A DNA stretch of 64,000 nucleotides from positions 1 to 64,000 of IMG/VR virus record IMGVR_UViG_3300025071_000010; one strand, written 5' to 3'. The DNA is from a virus. The notes below the pieces were generated by a model. It was not told the origin of the DNA. It saw only the letters and a list, made by a program, of their open reading frames with translations, and searched no databases. This document shows positions 45,868 through 55,953 of this stretch, one piece after another. Numbering within the stretch: position 1 is the stretch's first letter; each line of letters opens with the position of its first letter. Made by a program: the position numbers and the translations under genes.

Positions 45868-48800
45868 ATGGCTGAAACCTTTTCACGTGTTCTTGAACCC
45901 GCTAAGAATGAATCTTGGGGAAGCACAAGCACTGGAAAATACCCGTCTGGCGTATTTGCGATACACCTTACTTACCCCGATACTGGATATTTAGACAGCG
46001 TGACAAATTGGGTATCTGGAACTAATACAGGGAGTTGGAAACAAGGACTTACAGTGCTTGTAAAAACACCATTAGCCGCCACAGGTTCAACAATAGCGGA
46101 AGCATCCAATGGAAACGTTATCGCTGTTGATTTGAAAGCGGCGGCTACGGCGGCTCTCACTGGTGATGGGAGTTGGGATTTAGGATCGGAAAATGCAACC
46201 CGTATGATTGCCGCTAAAATCAATTCAAGACGAATAAAAATGATTGGCGGTCATAGTCGGACAAAATACTTGAAAGCAACTTATGTTCGTCAATCTTTGC
46301 CTCATAAATACCAAGTTTTGAGCGCAAGGGCTGGTGCTGGTTCAGCAAACGTTATCAATTTAGAATTGGCAACGTGTAGTCGAAGTGGATTCCCAACTGA
46401 ATTGAAAAACGATTTTATTTTACGGGTTGAAAATGCAAGCAGCACGAAAAATGTCACTAACGGTGATTATCAAAATCCCGCTTTGAGGTGGCTACGATCT
46501 CCCGATGGAGGGGCGTTTAATGCGGTTGTTGAAGCAACTATTGGTTCTTCAAATATCAATGGATCTCCAACAGGCGGGTTAGCACTTGCAGGTGATGTCT
46601 TAAACAACGATTTCACACTTATTGGCGAATCTCCAAAACATACAATTGTCCTTTCATGGCTTCATAAAGGTCCAACAGATGGGGATTATTGGGGTGAGCA
46701 AAACGGAGGTCCATTTATTCAAGGAATGGGGGCAATCGGAGTTCATCGTTTAGTCGCAAAACCGATGGATGGCGGGAATAGAGGAATACCTGCTGTTAAT
46801 TATTCTTCATCAAATGGTAAGGCGGCAACAGCGCATACTACGGGAGAAGGATTCAACCGTTTTTCAATTGAAGGTCTTAACTCATGCAATATGCCTGATA
46901 TGCCCCCCCCTGATTTTCATTCTATATACCCTACAATTCGAGGTATCACGACAGTTCATCCAAATGCAAAGACGGATGCGGTGACAAATAACAGATTGAG
47001 AATACAGCCATTGGAATATGGAACTGAGTTCCCGATAATGGGAACCGCAGGTGGTCAAGGGATTGGCGTTGAAACAGGCTATAACCACGCATTTTCTGGA
47101 ACGGATGCTCAAGCCTATGTTCCGACAGGTTCTAATGGCATTCACATCAAAAATATATCCGTTTCAAATACCAATTATATTGCGTCAATCTCAAGTTCAT
47201 TATTCTCGGATTCGGGCTATGCACGTGAGATAATGACGACTATGACCGTGAATGATGAAAAGGTCATTGGTTTTCAAATCAGCAATGAAGAACGTGTTTT
47301 TGAGGACATCGAAGTTATTGATGATTTAGGGAATACAATGACCCTTAATGGTGGCTCACCCTTTGGAACTGTTATTCGAGATTACAAAATAACAAATGAA
47401 AGAGAAGATAAATCAACTGGCAACCTATTTTTAGGTCCATCAAACCCTGGTGGTGAAGTTGAACCGAACTTGCGAATCCAACTCCCAAAGCAAGAAGATA
47501 TTCCTGGTGGCATATTTGTCCGAAGCGGTCATGATCGTGTGCAAGCATGGTCGAATCAATCATGGGGCATGGGTGGCCTTTCAGCACCAAATCCGCAAGT
47601 GGCAGGTATTCTTGAAGCAGATGGAAAACCTTCTCAGTATGACACCCATGACCGTTCTTTGATTTTTCATTGTCAGCGAATTATCGGAGATCACATTGAA
47701 GACATATTCGGATTATCAGCGAATCAAGAAAATGGCGGTGCATCATCAGGAGAAACCCGCATCTTTTCAGCACATCGGGCATCTGATCATGTGGAAAGAG
47801 GAAGCCTTCTAAGACAGACAAATAATGGAGTCGAAACAGGCAATTTATTCCCCCATCACAGAATAAGATTTGGAAGACAGGGGCATTCTTTTGTCATGCC
47901 TTTTTGTCATCGTGGAACTCCTATGTCGTTAAGGCGACAATTGCACCGATCTCACGGCTCGGCTTATTCTCTAATGTTTGAAGGTGAAAGCGAGTATAAG
48001 CATCATGGATTTGGAAATGGTGCGGCAACAAATACCTCATCTGTATTCCAACTTGACACCATAGACGTAAAGAACTCAGGGAGTTTATACGATACTGGGT
48101 CTTTTGCATCCGATGGATTACCTCTTGATGAAATCAAAGGAAAAAGACATTTTGATGCCGACGTGAAATACACCTCAGCGACCCATAGAAGTGTTGCTGA
48201 TTTCTTATTCGCACCAGGTCAAAAACACACCAATGTTGAAGGAACTCCTGAGTTTGTATCGTTTGCTGAAAGCGGCATTGATGGTTCAATTCCAACTGGT
48301 TCAGCAACTAAATTAAATCTTCAAGGAAGCACTTTTTCTGTAAGAAACAGGCATAATACAGCCAGTGAAGTTATGGTAAATGGATTTTTTATCAACAATT
48401 ATATTGGCATGGGAGGAAGACCTGAGCCAATTAAGATAATGGCGCAAGATTCTCAAAACAACTTCTTTGTTAGAGGCCACCATGAAGGAATCATTATACC
48501 ACGTGTAGCGACTGAATTAGCCACTGTTCCTCCACTATTGGTTCACGATCCAGAAAGGATGAATGCAAGTCGAGATGACGGCCAACGTGATTTTGGTTTA
48601 ATCAAAGGAAGTGAAACCATTTCAGGTGGAACACCAGACGCATTCCTTTGTCATTGGTTGGCTGAGTATAGCCATCCGATTTATTTTGGAACTACAAGAG
48701 AGCATTACATGACATTCCGTTATCGTGAATCGGGTATGCCACGTGCCGTTAGTTATCCATCTGTAAATGGATTGCTTTTACGCAATCATTCTAATTCAAC

Positions 48801-51800
48801 AACTGAGGGGCAACCTGAAAAGGCTTTGCCATTTGAAAGAATGTATGTTGCTCAATGGCTACAAAATTATGGCTACAATGCCCTAAATGCAGGGGGTCAT
48901 GGGAACGTTGAAGGCTTGAGAGCGTGGAATGCTGTCATGATGGGGCATACAACAATTCGAGAAGCAAATGGAACTATTCAACTGTATAATCAAAATGGAA
49001 CTAAACGCCTTTCACGTGGAGAAGGTATTGGAGATTCTTTGAATCCGAGCAGAATACGTGTCGTAAAAGGTATTGACTTAGATGGTGATTCGGAGGACTT
49101 AAACCGCTTATTCTATGTTCCAGAACCTTATGTTGGAATTGATATTAGCCGAAGATTGCCTGTTAGAGCATGGGGAATAAGAGGTGCAACAAATCCTATC
49201 ACTATTTTAGGCGGCGATCCTACGGAAAATCAAAACACGTATGCAAATCATCTCCCTGTGAGATTCGATGGTGGGCCACAAGACTCACAACAAGAATCGG
49301 CTTACCCTATATCGGCGGCAGATGTTTCCTCAATGCCAGTTCCAGGTGGAGGTTCTAATTATGTTGAAAAATCAGTTCCAGTTGGATTTGTTGCTAATGA
49401 CTTTACGACTGAGGCTCACCCCTTTGAAAGAAACATAAGGCAAAGCAATGACCCAATTAGGCAACAAGAAGTTCCAATTGGGATCGGTGCGAGTTTAGGT
49501 ATTACTCAAAATGGAATGCTCGCCCCTGATGCGATGGCCGCAGGTGCTTGGGATTATGAATTGAATGATTTGAGGCCAGAAACATTACCCCTTAGCAATC
49601 CTGTGTTATGGTTGAAGGCTGATTCTTTGAACTTAGACGATGGCGCATCTGTCGCTTCATGGACTGATTCATCACCCAATAAATGGGCATTTACTCAAGG
49701 AACTGCCTCAGCGCAACCATCTTTGGTTAAACGTGATGCTGATTTCAACCTAAAACCTCATGTTCATTTCGACGGGGGAGATAACCTCGCTGTTTCTTTT
49801 GATGCAAAATTGAACCCAAATAACATGACTGTTTTTGTTGTATCAACTGTTGATTCGGACAATAACGCATATCATGGAATCATAGATAATATGAATGGGA
49901 ATACTGGGTGGCTTCTTTACGCCAAGATGAGTGGTTCGGACAATTATTGGCAATGGAGAACTGGAACTGGTTCTGGGCAAACAATAATTTCAGCCGCCGC
50001 CGACACCGTAGTTCCAAACACACCTTCGATAGTGACATTGAAAATGCAGGGAAGCAACGGGGCAGGTGGGGGAACAACAACTCAAACATTATCTGTTAAT
50101 GGCAAATCCGAGGCAACATCAAGTGCGGTATTTACTAAGAAAACGGCAACAACAAGCACACCAATGCTCGGCAAAGTCGGGTCATTCCAATTAACGGGTC
50201 AAATGGCCGAGGTGATTATTTATGATCGAGATTTGACTACGGCTGAACAGTATGAAGTTGAAGCATACTTGTCTCGAAAATACGGAGTTTCAATATCAAC
50301 ATCGGCATCATCGTCACATACAGGAATACTGCACCCAGTTGATACAATCCCAATCAACAAAGGGAGTGATCCTTTCATTGACCTTGTTCAAAGAAGTGGA
50401 AGCCCAAGTTATCCTCAACAGGATTCAGCAGGTGCATTCTTGACTCCTGATGATAGAAGATTCGGTCATGGAAGCAACTTTTACCATCTTAGAGGCAACG
50501 CTTTACACGCTAACTATCACGCCATAAATGAAACAAAAGGGCGTTTTTCATATCCACCAGGCGGAATTGCTGAGGCCGAAATCGCTTCAAATGCAATTTC
50601 ACGTGTGACTCCAGATTTAATGGCTGAAATCTCCGATACACGACAGATACAATCTCGAACAGAACCACGCTTAGGATTGGTTATGGAGGTTGAAAGTGAG
50701 CGTAAAGAAAATAAGAACGTGGATTATGCAGTTGTTGGAACAAGAGCAGTTTCGCTGCATACCGACAAAATGTTGGGTTATCAATTCCCAGTTCTTCCAT
50801 CGCACGTCATAAATACTTACTTCGCAAATAGCGGATTTACGACGAATGGAACAGGTTCAACATCAACGAAACCTGATTTCTCTAAAAAGCCAACATGGAG
50901 TCCAGATTCCAATTCGGCTAAAGGTGATGTGTTGGGGGCATTTTCAAGCGATACGACCAGAAGCGATTTCAAGACTCACGCTTTAGACGCTTGGGCTGTT
51001 CGTGGCGTTTCCGATCTTCCCGCATGGGGCGGAGTATATATTCTCCGAAAAACATACTTGAGGCGTGAAGAAGATAGCGACACTTTGAGAACAGAAGTGG
51101 ATGGCGGCAATGGAAAGGCAACTCCTTCTCACCCAACCAGAAGGTATGTTGATTACATTGTAAGACCTGTAAGGCCGTTGAAAATGTTTGGTTTTGCATC
51201 CGATGTATTACAAGACGGTTGGACTCTCGGACCAAGATGTAAGATTTCAACGGCTGGATTTAATCATCAGCCGTTTGCACGTGACAAGCGGTATGGAATC
51301 TTTGAAATGAATGCTTTGAGAGGGGTCAATGGCATCGAACCTATCACCTCCGCAACCTCGGCCTTTACAATGGATTATCCAGATGCAAACGATTACGACG
51401 TGACTTGGCATCTCATACCTACTGCAAATATGCTTCAACATTTCAAATCCGATGCACACCGATTCGATGATTCAGGAGAGTTTAACTCAAAGATTGAGGC
51501 TCGCTATTCACAAGCAACTCATACTGGCGGTGGCGAACCAGTCTATCAGTCGGAAACCAAGTATTCAGTTCAAAATGGAATAATGGGAGATCATTCAATA
51601 CACGCCAAAGAATCAAAAGCAACACAAGCAAAACAAGCGTTGAGGATTTACCCAAATGTCACCGTAGTTGCTCATAAAGGGGGAAGCGTGTATTCAGTTG
51701 ATGAAGGATCGGTTCTTCCAGCAGCAGGTTATCTCCTTGCCCTTGATTTCAAAGGGCTTTTGAAATACACACGTTCTGGAAACGACCTTACTTTTGATTT

Positions 51801-53403
51801 TAGCGGTTATCTATTGTATAATCAATTGAATGCTGCCGTGAGCGATTACACAGGGTTTGTTTTGTATTATTCGGATGTATCGCACACTTACCATCCCACA
51901 GATATGCCAATTCGCACTATAAAGGATGTAAGAAGCAACCCTGTTGTTATGCAAGCCGTGTCTCCAACCTTTGTTGATAATGCAGTTGTCGCAATGAAGA
52001 TACAAACGCAATCATGGTATCATTTCGATGAGATAAGAAATACTGTGAGCAAAACCGCTTTGAATTATCGTGGTCTTATGCACTATGAACCCAGTGATTT
52101 CTTTATGGTTTCACAACAAGCATTCAACATATTCGATGGCAAGGATCGTGGCGTTATTGAGCATTTGAATGGTTCAAAGGATATTTATGTTGATGGAACT
52201 AAATTGTCGCCATCTTACTTCCCCCCTTATTTGATTGATTCAAACAACATCAAATGGCGTGTTGCTGAGATTACCCAAGTGCAGAAAAATACCCTCATGA
52301 ACTTCAAGGGTATGTCTAAGAAAAGTTTGAGCGAATCAGGAATGGCCGTTGGAGGGGTCTTATCGGGGCAATTGGGCTATATTGGCATTAGAACCACAGA
52401 TGCCGCTTTGCACCTCTTGAATGACGCAGGGGGCAATAAATCGGGCGTATCAATCACGCCAACAGATGAGTTCCATAAAAACACAAGAGATGTTGAAAAT
52501 TATTTGGGCGCACATCCTATGATTAGGCAAATCAATGATCACAGCACACGCTACGTTGCACGTGATACGAGAGGACTGAACACAATGGAGGTTATGAGAA
52601 ACCTTTCACAACTTGATGGTCGGCAAATAATGAGCGAAAAGAACGGAACCATACTCTTCTCAAATGATGTATTCAAAGAAAGAGGCTTGCGTATTGGAAG
52701 CGATAACGGTTCCGATCTCATTGAAGTCAGCAAGTTATTTGATTCGCCAAATGAAATCGTCATTGTTGGTGACGTTATCGCAGGGAATGAAATTGTATTC
52801 ATTCGAGTTCATGATACCGAGAAAATCCGAGAAGCCGCCGCAAGCGGGGCTGAGGGTGTAGTCAAGACGCTTCGACAAAGCATACCTGGAATCAAGAGCG
52901 TTGCAGCCGCAAGAAAGTTGGCTAAAACCCTCTTAGCAAGGGCTGAAAACGGTGCGCCGATGATTAACATAAAAGGATTGATGAACGCCACTTCTATTGT
53001 TGCTGGCGACATCATAGATGTCAATTTACCAAATCAAGGGGTCGTTGGAAAGTTCGCTGTGTTTGAAGCAAAACATAAGTTCCAATCACTACGTTCCGAT
53101 TTGGTGATCGGCCAGTATGAAAAAGGAATTGAAGGTCTGTTATCCGATGTCAAGACAGATACGATTGACATAAGCGGTTTGAGCGAAAGCGTAGGTGATA
53201 AGGACATCACAGATAACCTCACTATGTCGGCATCAGTCAATGTCGTTTCAGTTCACAGAATCCGTGTTCGCAACGTCAATGAAACAGGTTTCATCATCGG
53301 TGCAAAACACAAAAACGGACTTGGGAAGATAGGTGTTAGGGATGATAATAAAAGAGCGTTCCCTATCGGCATGAGTAAGAGTCGCAACTTCGTGGTGAAA
53401 TGA
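45868..53403 (+). CDS. 2511-residue tail hub/receptor-binding protein
   Basis: The largest gene here. GTGGTGATGATTTATG start. Residues ~1244-1475 are a LamG-like domain (NPVLWLKADSLNL ... IIYDRDLTTAEQYEVEAYL). The C-terminal ~300 residues (MSEKNGTILFSNDVF, VIVGDVIAGNE, then VAGDIIDVNLP) resemble tail hub proteins of the gp27/late-control D type. So one protein appears to join a baseplate hub domain with host-binding domains. Many Arg/His/Gly residues and repeated 'GG' turns suggest a beta-rich extended structure. Ends 1 base before the next gene. Confidence 0.65.
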   Translation: MAETFSRVLEPAKNESWGSTSTGKYPSGVFAIHLTYPDTGYLDSVTNWVSGTNTGSWKQGLTVLVKTPLAATGSTIAEASNGNVIAVDLKAAATAALTGDGSWDLGSENATRMIAAKINSRRIKMIGGHSRTKYLKATYVRQSLPHKYQVLSARAGAGSANVINLELATCSRSGFPTELKNDFILRVENASSTKNVTNGDYQNPALRWLRSPDGGAFNAVVEATIGSSNINGSPTGGLALAGDVLNNDFTLIGESPKHTIVLSWLHKGPTDGDYWGEQNGGPFIQGMGAIGVHRLVAKPMDGGNRGIPAVNYSSSNGKAATAHTTGEGFNRFSIEGLNSCNMPDMPPPDFHSIYPTIRGITTVHPNAKTDAVTNNRLRIQPLEYGTEFPIMGTAGGQGIGVETGYNHAFSGTDAQAYVPTGSNGIHIKNISVSNTNYIASISSSLFSDSGYAREIMTTMTVNDEKVIGFQISNEERVFEDIEVIDDLGNTMTLNGGSPFGTVIRDYKITNEREDKSTGNLFLGPSNPGGEVEPNLRIQLPKQEDIPGGIFVRSGHDRVQAWSNQSWGMGGLSAPNPQVAGILEADGKPSQYDTHDRSLIFHCQRIIGDHIEDIFGLSANQENGGASSGETRIFSAHRASDHVERGSLLRQTNNGVETGNLFPHHRIRFGRQGHSFVMPFCHRGTPMSLRRQLHRSHGSAYSLMFEGESEYKHHGFGNGAATNTSSVFQLDTIDVKNSGSLYDTGSFASDGLPLDEIKGKRHFDADVKYTSATHRSVADFLFAPGQKHTNVEGTPEFVSFAESGIDGSIPTGSATKLNLQGSTFSVRNRHNTASEVMVNGFFINNYIGMGGRPEPIKIMAQDSQNNFFVRGHHEGIIIPRVATELATVPPLLVHDPERMNASRDDGQRDFGLIKGSETISGGTPDAFLCHWLAEYSHPIYFGTTREHYMTFRYRESGMPRAVSYPSVNGLLLRNHSNSTTEGQPEKALPFERMYVAQWLQNYGYNALNAGGHGNVEGLRAWNAVMMGHTTIREANGTIQLYNQNGTKRLSRGEGIGDSLNPSRIRVVKGIDLDGDSEDLNRLFYVPEPYVGIDISRRLPVRAWGIRGATNPITILGGDPTENQNTYANHLPVRFDGGPQDSQQESAYPISAADVSSMPVPGGGSNYVEKSVPVGFVANDFTTEAHPFERNIRQSNDPIRQQEVPIGIGASLGITQNGMLAPDAMAAGAWDYELNDLRPETLPLSNPVLWLKADSLNLDDGASVASWTDSSPNKWAFTQGTASAQPSLVKRDADFNLKPHVHFDGGDNLAVSFDAKLNPNNMTVFVVSTVDSDNNAYHGIIDNMNGNTGWLLYAKMSGSDNYWQWRTGTGSGQTIISAAADTVVPNTPSIVTLKMQGSNGAGGGTTTQTLSVNGKSEATSSAVFTKKTATTSTPMLGKVGSFQLTGQMAEVIIYDRDLTTAEQYEVEAYLSRKYGVSISTSASSSHTGILHPVDTIPINKGSDPFIDLVQRSGSPSYPQQDSAGAFLTPDDRRFGHGSNFYHLRGNALHANYHAINETKGRFSYPPGGIAEAEIASNAISRVTPDLMAEISDTRQIQSRTEPRLGLVMEVESERKENKNVDYAVVGTRAVSLHTDKMLGYQFPVLPSHVINTYFANSGFTTNGTGSTSTKPDFSKKPTWSPDSNSAKGDVLGAFSSDTTRSDFKTHALDAWAVRGVSDLPAWGGVYILRKTYLRREEDSDTLRTEVDGGNGKATPSHPTRRYVDYIVRPVRPLKMFGFASDVLQDGWTLGPRCKISTAGFNHQPFARDKRYGIFEMNALRGVNGIEPITSATSAFTMDYPDANDYDVTWHLIPTANMLQHFKSDAHRFDDSGEFNSKIEARYSQATHTGGGEPVYQSETKYSVQNGIMGDHSIHAKESKATQAKQALRIYPNVTVVAHKGGSVYSVDEGSVLPAAGYLLALDFKGLLKYTRSGNDLTFDFSGYLLYNQLNAAVSDYTGFVLYYSDVSHTYHPTDMPIRTIKDVRSNPVVMQAVSPTFVDNAVVAMKIQTQSWYHFDEIRNTVSKTALNYRGLMHYEPSDFFMVSQQAFNIFDGKDRGVIEHLNGSKDIYVDGTKLSPSYFPPYLIDSNNIKWRVAEITQVQKNTLMNFKGMSKKSLSESGMAVGGVLSGQLGYIGIRTTDAALHLLNDAGGNKSGVSITPTDEFHKNTRDVENYLGAHPMIRQINDHSTRYVARDTRGLNTMEVMRNLSQLDGRQIMSEKNGTILFSNDVFKERGLRIGSDNGSDLIEVSKLFDSPNEIVIVGDVIAGNEIVFIRVHDTEKIREAAASGAEGVVKTLRQSIPGIKSVAAARKLAKTLLARAENGAPMINIKGLMNATSIVAGDIIDVNLPNQGVVGKFAVFEAKHKFQSLRSDLVIGQYEKGIEGLLSDVKTDTIDISGLSESVGDKDITDNLTMSASVNVVSVHRIRVRNVNETGFIIGAKHKNGLGKIGVRDDNKRAFPIGMSKSRNFVVK

Positions 53404-53404
53404 T

Positions 53405-53902
53405 ATGGGCGCATTTGAACAAACATGGGCGTTTATCAAGTTTGATGATGAATCACCAACGCCTTATTTGAGCAATTCTTGTAAGCGTTGCGAAGAACAA
53501 TACCCGTTAATGCACGACCCCGACATACCCCCTTCAAGTCCCGACTTTCCAATACATGAACATCTCGCAACTTCTATGTGTAAAAAATGTCGCCACGATA
53601 AATTATCGGAATTAAAATGGACTCACGAAAACCACCCCGCACCAGACGTTATTGGCCTTGATGATCGACGAATGCTTAATCACCTTGTTGATATTGGGAA
53701 ATTAAAGGATGGGCAAGAGTCCACACAGAATGAGTTGGACTTTTTGAACACCCCTTGTATGATGAGTCAAACACGGTATGAAAATGACAGGGAAGATTCT
53801 TCGAGAGCATGGATGAAACCTTTGCCCCCATGCACTTGCGGAGGATGCCCACCTCTAAGGTGGTATGAACGAATGCAGGGAATACCAGAAGGGATGGAAT
53901 GA
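53405..53902 (+). CDS. N-terminally tagged zinc protein
   Basis: 165 residues. The tag-like FEQTWAFIKFDD starts at residue 4 (53414-53446). The rest has several Cys pairs: CKRC near residue 27, CKKC near residue 63 and a CTCGGC near residue 142, i.e. zinc-binding sites. GGTGAAATGAT precedes the ATG. First of a run of small proteins that follow the tail genes. Probably a packaged or ejected protein (inference). Confidence 0.65.
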   Translation: MGAFEQTWAFIKFDDESPTPYLSNSCKRCEEQYPLMHDPDIPPSSPDFPIHEHLATSMCKKCRHDKLSELKWTHENHPAPDVIGLDDRRMLNHLVDIGKLKDGQESTQNELDFLNTPCMMSQTRYENDREDSSRAWMKPLPPCTCGGCPPLRWYERMQGIPEGME

Positions 53903-53903
53903 A

Positions 53904-54509
53904 ATGAGCGATGGGAACTGTTATCAATGCGCTTTTCAAGCACTTATGACTGGAAATCCTGATTGGAAAAACCCACGTTTGATTCATAGCGACATAACGC
54001 ATTCCAAAACAGGTGAACCATATTCTCATGCCTATGTTGCTTATGATAAGGAACTTGAGTTTCCTGAACCGATGCCCGAAGAATGGGGTGGGAACATTCC
54101 AACAATGCAATTTGTTCACGACCAATCCAATTCATTCAAAGGATCAGGCGATATACCACGTATGTTTTATGAAATGAATGCAAAGCCAATACGTGATACA
54201 ATGCGTGAATACACGCTGGAACAAATGATGGAACAGGCAATGAAGCATTCACATTACGGACCCTGGCCTAATGAAGAAGCATTTGGAAAATCATGGGATT
54301 TGATGAAATCAGGGGTCAAACGCCTCAATACCAATAAGAAAGTTCCTATGCCCTGCCCTGAATGTAGGGGTCCGATGGAACATCAAGATGGTTATGTTGG
54401 TTCAAGTGGCCGTTATGTTGAACCTGCCTATATGTGCATGGACCCCAAAACAAGTTATTGCGAAGCAAGAAGGCATGATGTGAAAAGTTCATTGAAGGAG
54501 ATGAAATAA
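53904..54509 (+). CDS. Tagged protein: Cys/His domain plus zinc ribbon
   Basis: 201 residues from ATG at 53904 (an upstream ATG at 53865 would overlap the previous gene). N-terminal NCYQCAFQ and a later PYSHAYVAYD place Cys and His as in papain/transglutaminase-like folds, but no family can be named with confidence. The shared tag FGKSWDLMKSG is at 54282-54314 (residues 127-137). The C-terminus is a zinc ribbon (PCPECRG ... C). A short overlap joins it to the next gene. Confidence 0.6.
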   Translation: MSDGNCYQCAFQALMTGNPDWKNPRLIHSDITHSKTGEPYSHAYVAYDKELEFPEPMPEEWGGNIPTMQFVHDQSNSFKGSGDIPRMFYEMNAKPIRDTMREYTLEQMMEQAMKHSHYGPWPNEEAFGKSWDLMKSGVKRLNTNKKVPMPCPECRGPMEHQDGYVGSSGRYVEPAYMCMDPKTSYCEARRHDVKSSLKEMK

Positions 54510-54850
54510 TGCCAGTCCTCGACCCCCTAAAAGCCGCTTTGACCGACCACCTCCAAACGCTCATCAAGAAGTGTTCACTTGGTTCTGGGGCTTCCGATGC
54601 CTCAAGCCGTGATGGAGGCGCAGGGAATACAAAGATGAGTCAAAATACACTGGTTCAACGCATTGATGATCGAACCATCTCAGTTAGTGCGTTGTTCGAT
54701 TCGCAATTGAGCAGCGAACAGGCGATTACCGAAGTTGTTCTTCATGGGGAAAACCCTCTTGACTCACCATCCTTTAGGGCAACATTCATGCCAATAAACA
54801 AGAACGGCACAAATGAAGTCCGAATTGATATTCTAATGGAAGTGAGATAG
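54509..54850 (+). CDS. Small mixed alpha/beta protein
   Basis: 113 residues. The N-terminus (LDPLKAALTDHLQTLIKKC) is an amphipathic helix, followed by a Gly/Ser linker and a beta-rich half ending in EVRIDILMEVR. The start overlaps the upstream stop and the gene ends at a GTG start of the next. No tag. Not recognised. Confidence 0.55.
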   Translation: MPVLDPLKAALTDHLQTLIKKCSLGSGASDASSRDGGAGNTKMSQNTLVQRIDDRTISVSALFDSQLSSEQAITEVVLHGENPLDSPSFRATFMPINKNGTNEVRIDILMEVR

Positions 54851-55203
54851 TGTCCGATAAAAAATCCGAAGAAAAGAACGATGAAAAGATAGCCCCAGTG
54901 GTTGCAGGTGCGGCGAGAGTCGGAGTTGCAGCAGCAAAGAATCCAGCAGTTCGAGGGGCTGTTGGTGGTGCGGTTCAAGGAATGATGAAGAAACGGATTG
55001 ATGAACCATTTGAGATGACATGGGAATTGATGAAAAGCGACGAGAAGGGCGACAACGCCCCAACCAACCCTGGTCTTTGGTCGCAAGCCAAATCAAAGGC
55101 ACGTTCTAAGTTCAAGGTTTATCCATCAGCCTACGCTAACGGTTGGGCTTCTAAATGGTATAAATCCAAAGGCGGCGGCTGGAAGAAAAAGAGCAAGGAG
55201 TGA
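54850..55203 (+). CDS. Tagged Ala/Gly-rich basic protein
   Basis: 117 residues from GTG. The first ~20 are charged, then an Ala/Gly/Val helix (GAARVGVAAAKNPAVRGAVGGAV) that could be membrane-interacting. The tag FEMTWELMKSD (55009-55041, residues 54-64) lies in the middle and is followed by a basic, aromatic C-terminus rich in Lys/Trp. Tag in the centre, not the end, with the basic part after it, as in 8244 and 55415. Confidence 0.6.
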   Translation: MSDKKSEEKNDEKIAPVVAGAARVGVAAAKNPAVRGAVGGAVQGMMKKRIDEPFEMTWELMKSDEKGDNAPTNPGLWSQAKSKARSKFKVYPSAYANGWASKWYKSKGGGWKKKSKE

Positions 55204-55208
55204 ATGTC

Positions 55209-55403
55209 ATGGTTGAGTTGAAGAAAAAAGAATGTTGCTGTGGTGCAACTGAAAAAAACCCATGCGCTTGTATGAAAAAAGGAATTATGAAATGTTCCGC
55301 AAAAGTTCCTATGTGTCAATGCTACAAAGACCTCAAAAAAGAAGGCAAGCATCCTGATGATTTGAAAAAGGCATTTACCATTGCGTGGGATTATACATTC
55401 TAA
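55209..55403 (+). CDS. Cys-rich mini-protein ending in tag
   Basis: 64 residues; ATG at 55209, eight bases after an AAGGAG site. Nine cysteines in the first 45 residues (CCCG, CAC, C, C-Q-C) suggest metal clusters, like metallothionein. It ends with FTIAWDYTF (55374-55400), the tag cut off at the stop codon, so here the tag is C-terminal and lacks the LMKAD half. This shows the F-x-x-A-W-D core can exist without the downstream part. Confidence 0.6.
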   Translation: MVELKKKECCCGATEKNPCACMKKGIMKCSAKVPMCQCYKDLKKEGKHPDDLKKAFTIAWDYTF

Positions 55404-55414
55404 AGGTGATATAA

Positions 55415-55945
55415 TTGATTGACGTTCCTATCGCCGATCTCATCTCAAAGGATTTGAGGCGATGGTTCAAAGAAAAGTGGGTGGATGTTGGCAGTAAGGA
55501 CAAAGACGGCAACCACCCTCCCTGTGGCCGTAGTGACGCAAAGACTGATAGCAAAGGCTATCCCAAGTGCCGACCATCAAAGAAGGTCAGCAGCAAGACC
55601 CCTGAAACGACACGTGGCATCAGTTCAAAGGAGAAGAAGGCTATGACTCGAAGAAAGCGTTCAAAGCCACAGGGCGTTGGTGGAAAGCCAACGGTGGTTA
55701 AGAGCGATCCATTTGAAGCCGTATGGGATTCAATCATCAAAGGTCGCTTTCGAGGCTACACGCAATCAAACATCGGTGACAGGCCATACCGACAGGCCGA
55801 ACATAGAATCTGGGATATATCCCGTAAAGTCAAACGTGAGCGAACAAAACGACGATATAAGCGCAATAAAAGCAGGGGAACTGTTCGGCCAGCCATGCGC
55901 CGTCAATTAGGCGCAGGGGGCAAAAGAGCCTCCACAAAGAGGTGA
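55415..55945 (+). CDS. DUF5872-like basic protein with tag
   Basis: 176 residues from TTG with an AAAGGTGAT site. The N-terminal region (RWFKEKWVDVGSKDKDG, PCGRSD, YPKCRP) matches my memory of the DUF5872 family seen in viral and algal-virus proteins. The tag FEAVWDSIIKG is at 55712-55744 (residues 100-110). The C-terminus is strongly basic (KVKRERTKRRYKRNKSR), likely DNA-binding. This repeats the 'tag then basic tail' order. Family name is tentative. Confidence 0.6.
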   Translation: MIDVPIADLISKDLRRWFKEKWVDVGSKDKDGNHPPCGRSDAKTDSKGYPKCRPSKKVSSKTPETTRGISSKEKKAMTRRKRSKPQGVGGKPTVVKSDPFEAVWDSIIKGRFRGYTQSNIGDRPYRQAEHRIWDISRKVKRERTKRRYKRNKSRGTVRPAMRRQLGAGGKRASTKR

Positions 55946-55953
55946 GGCTTGAT

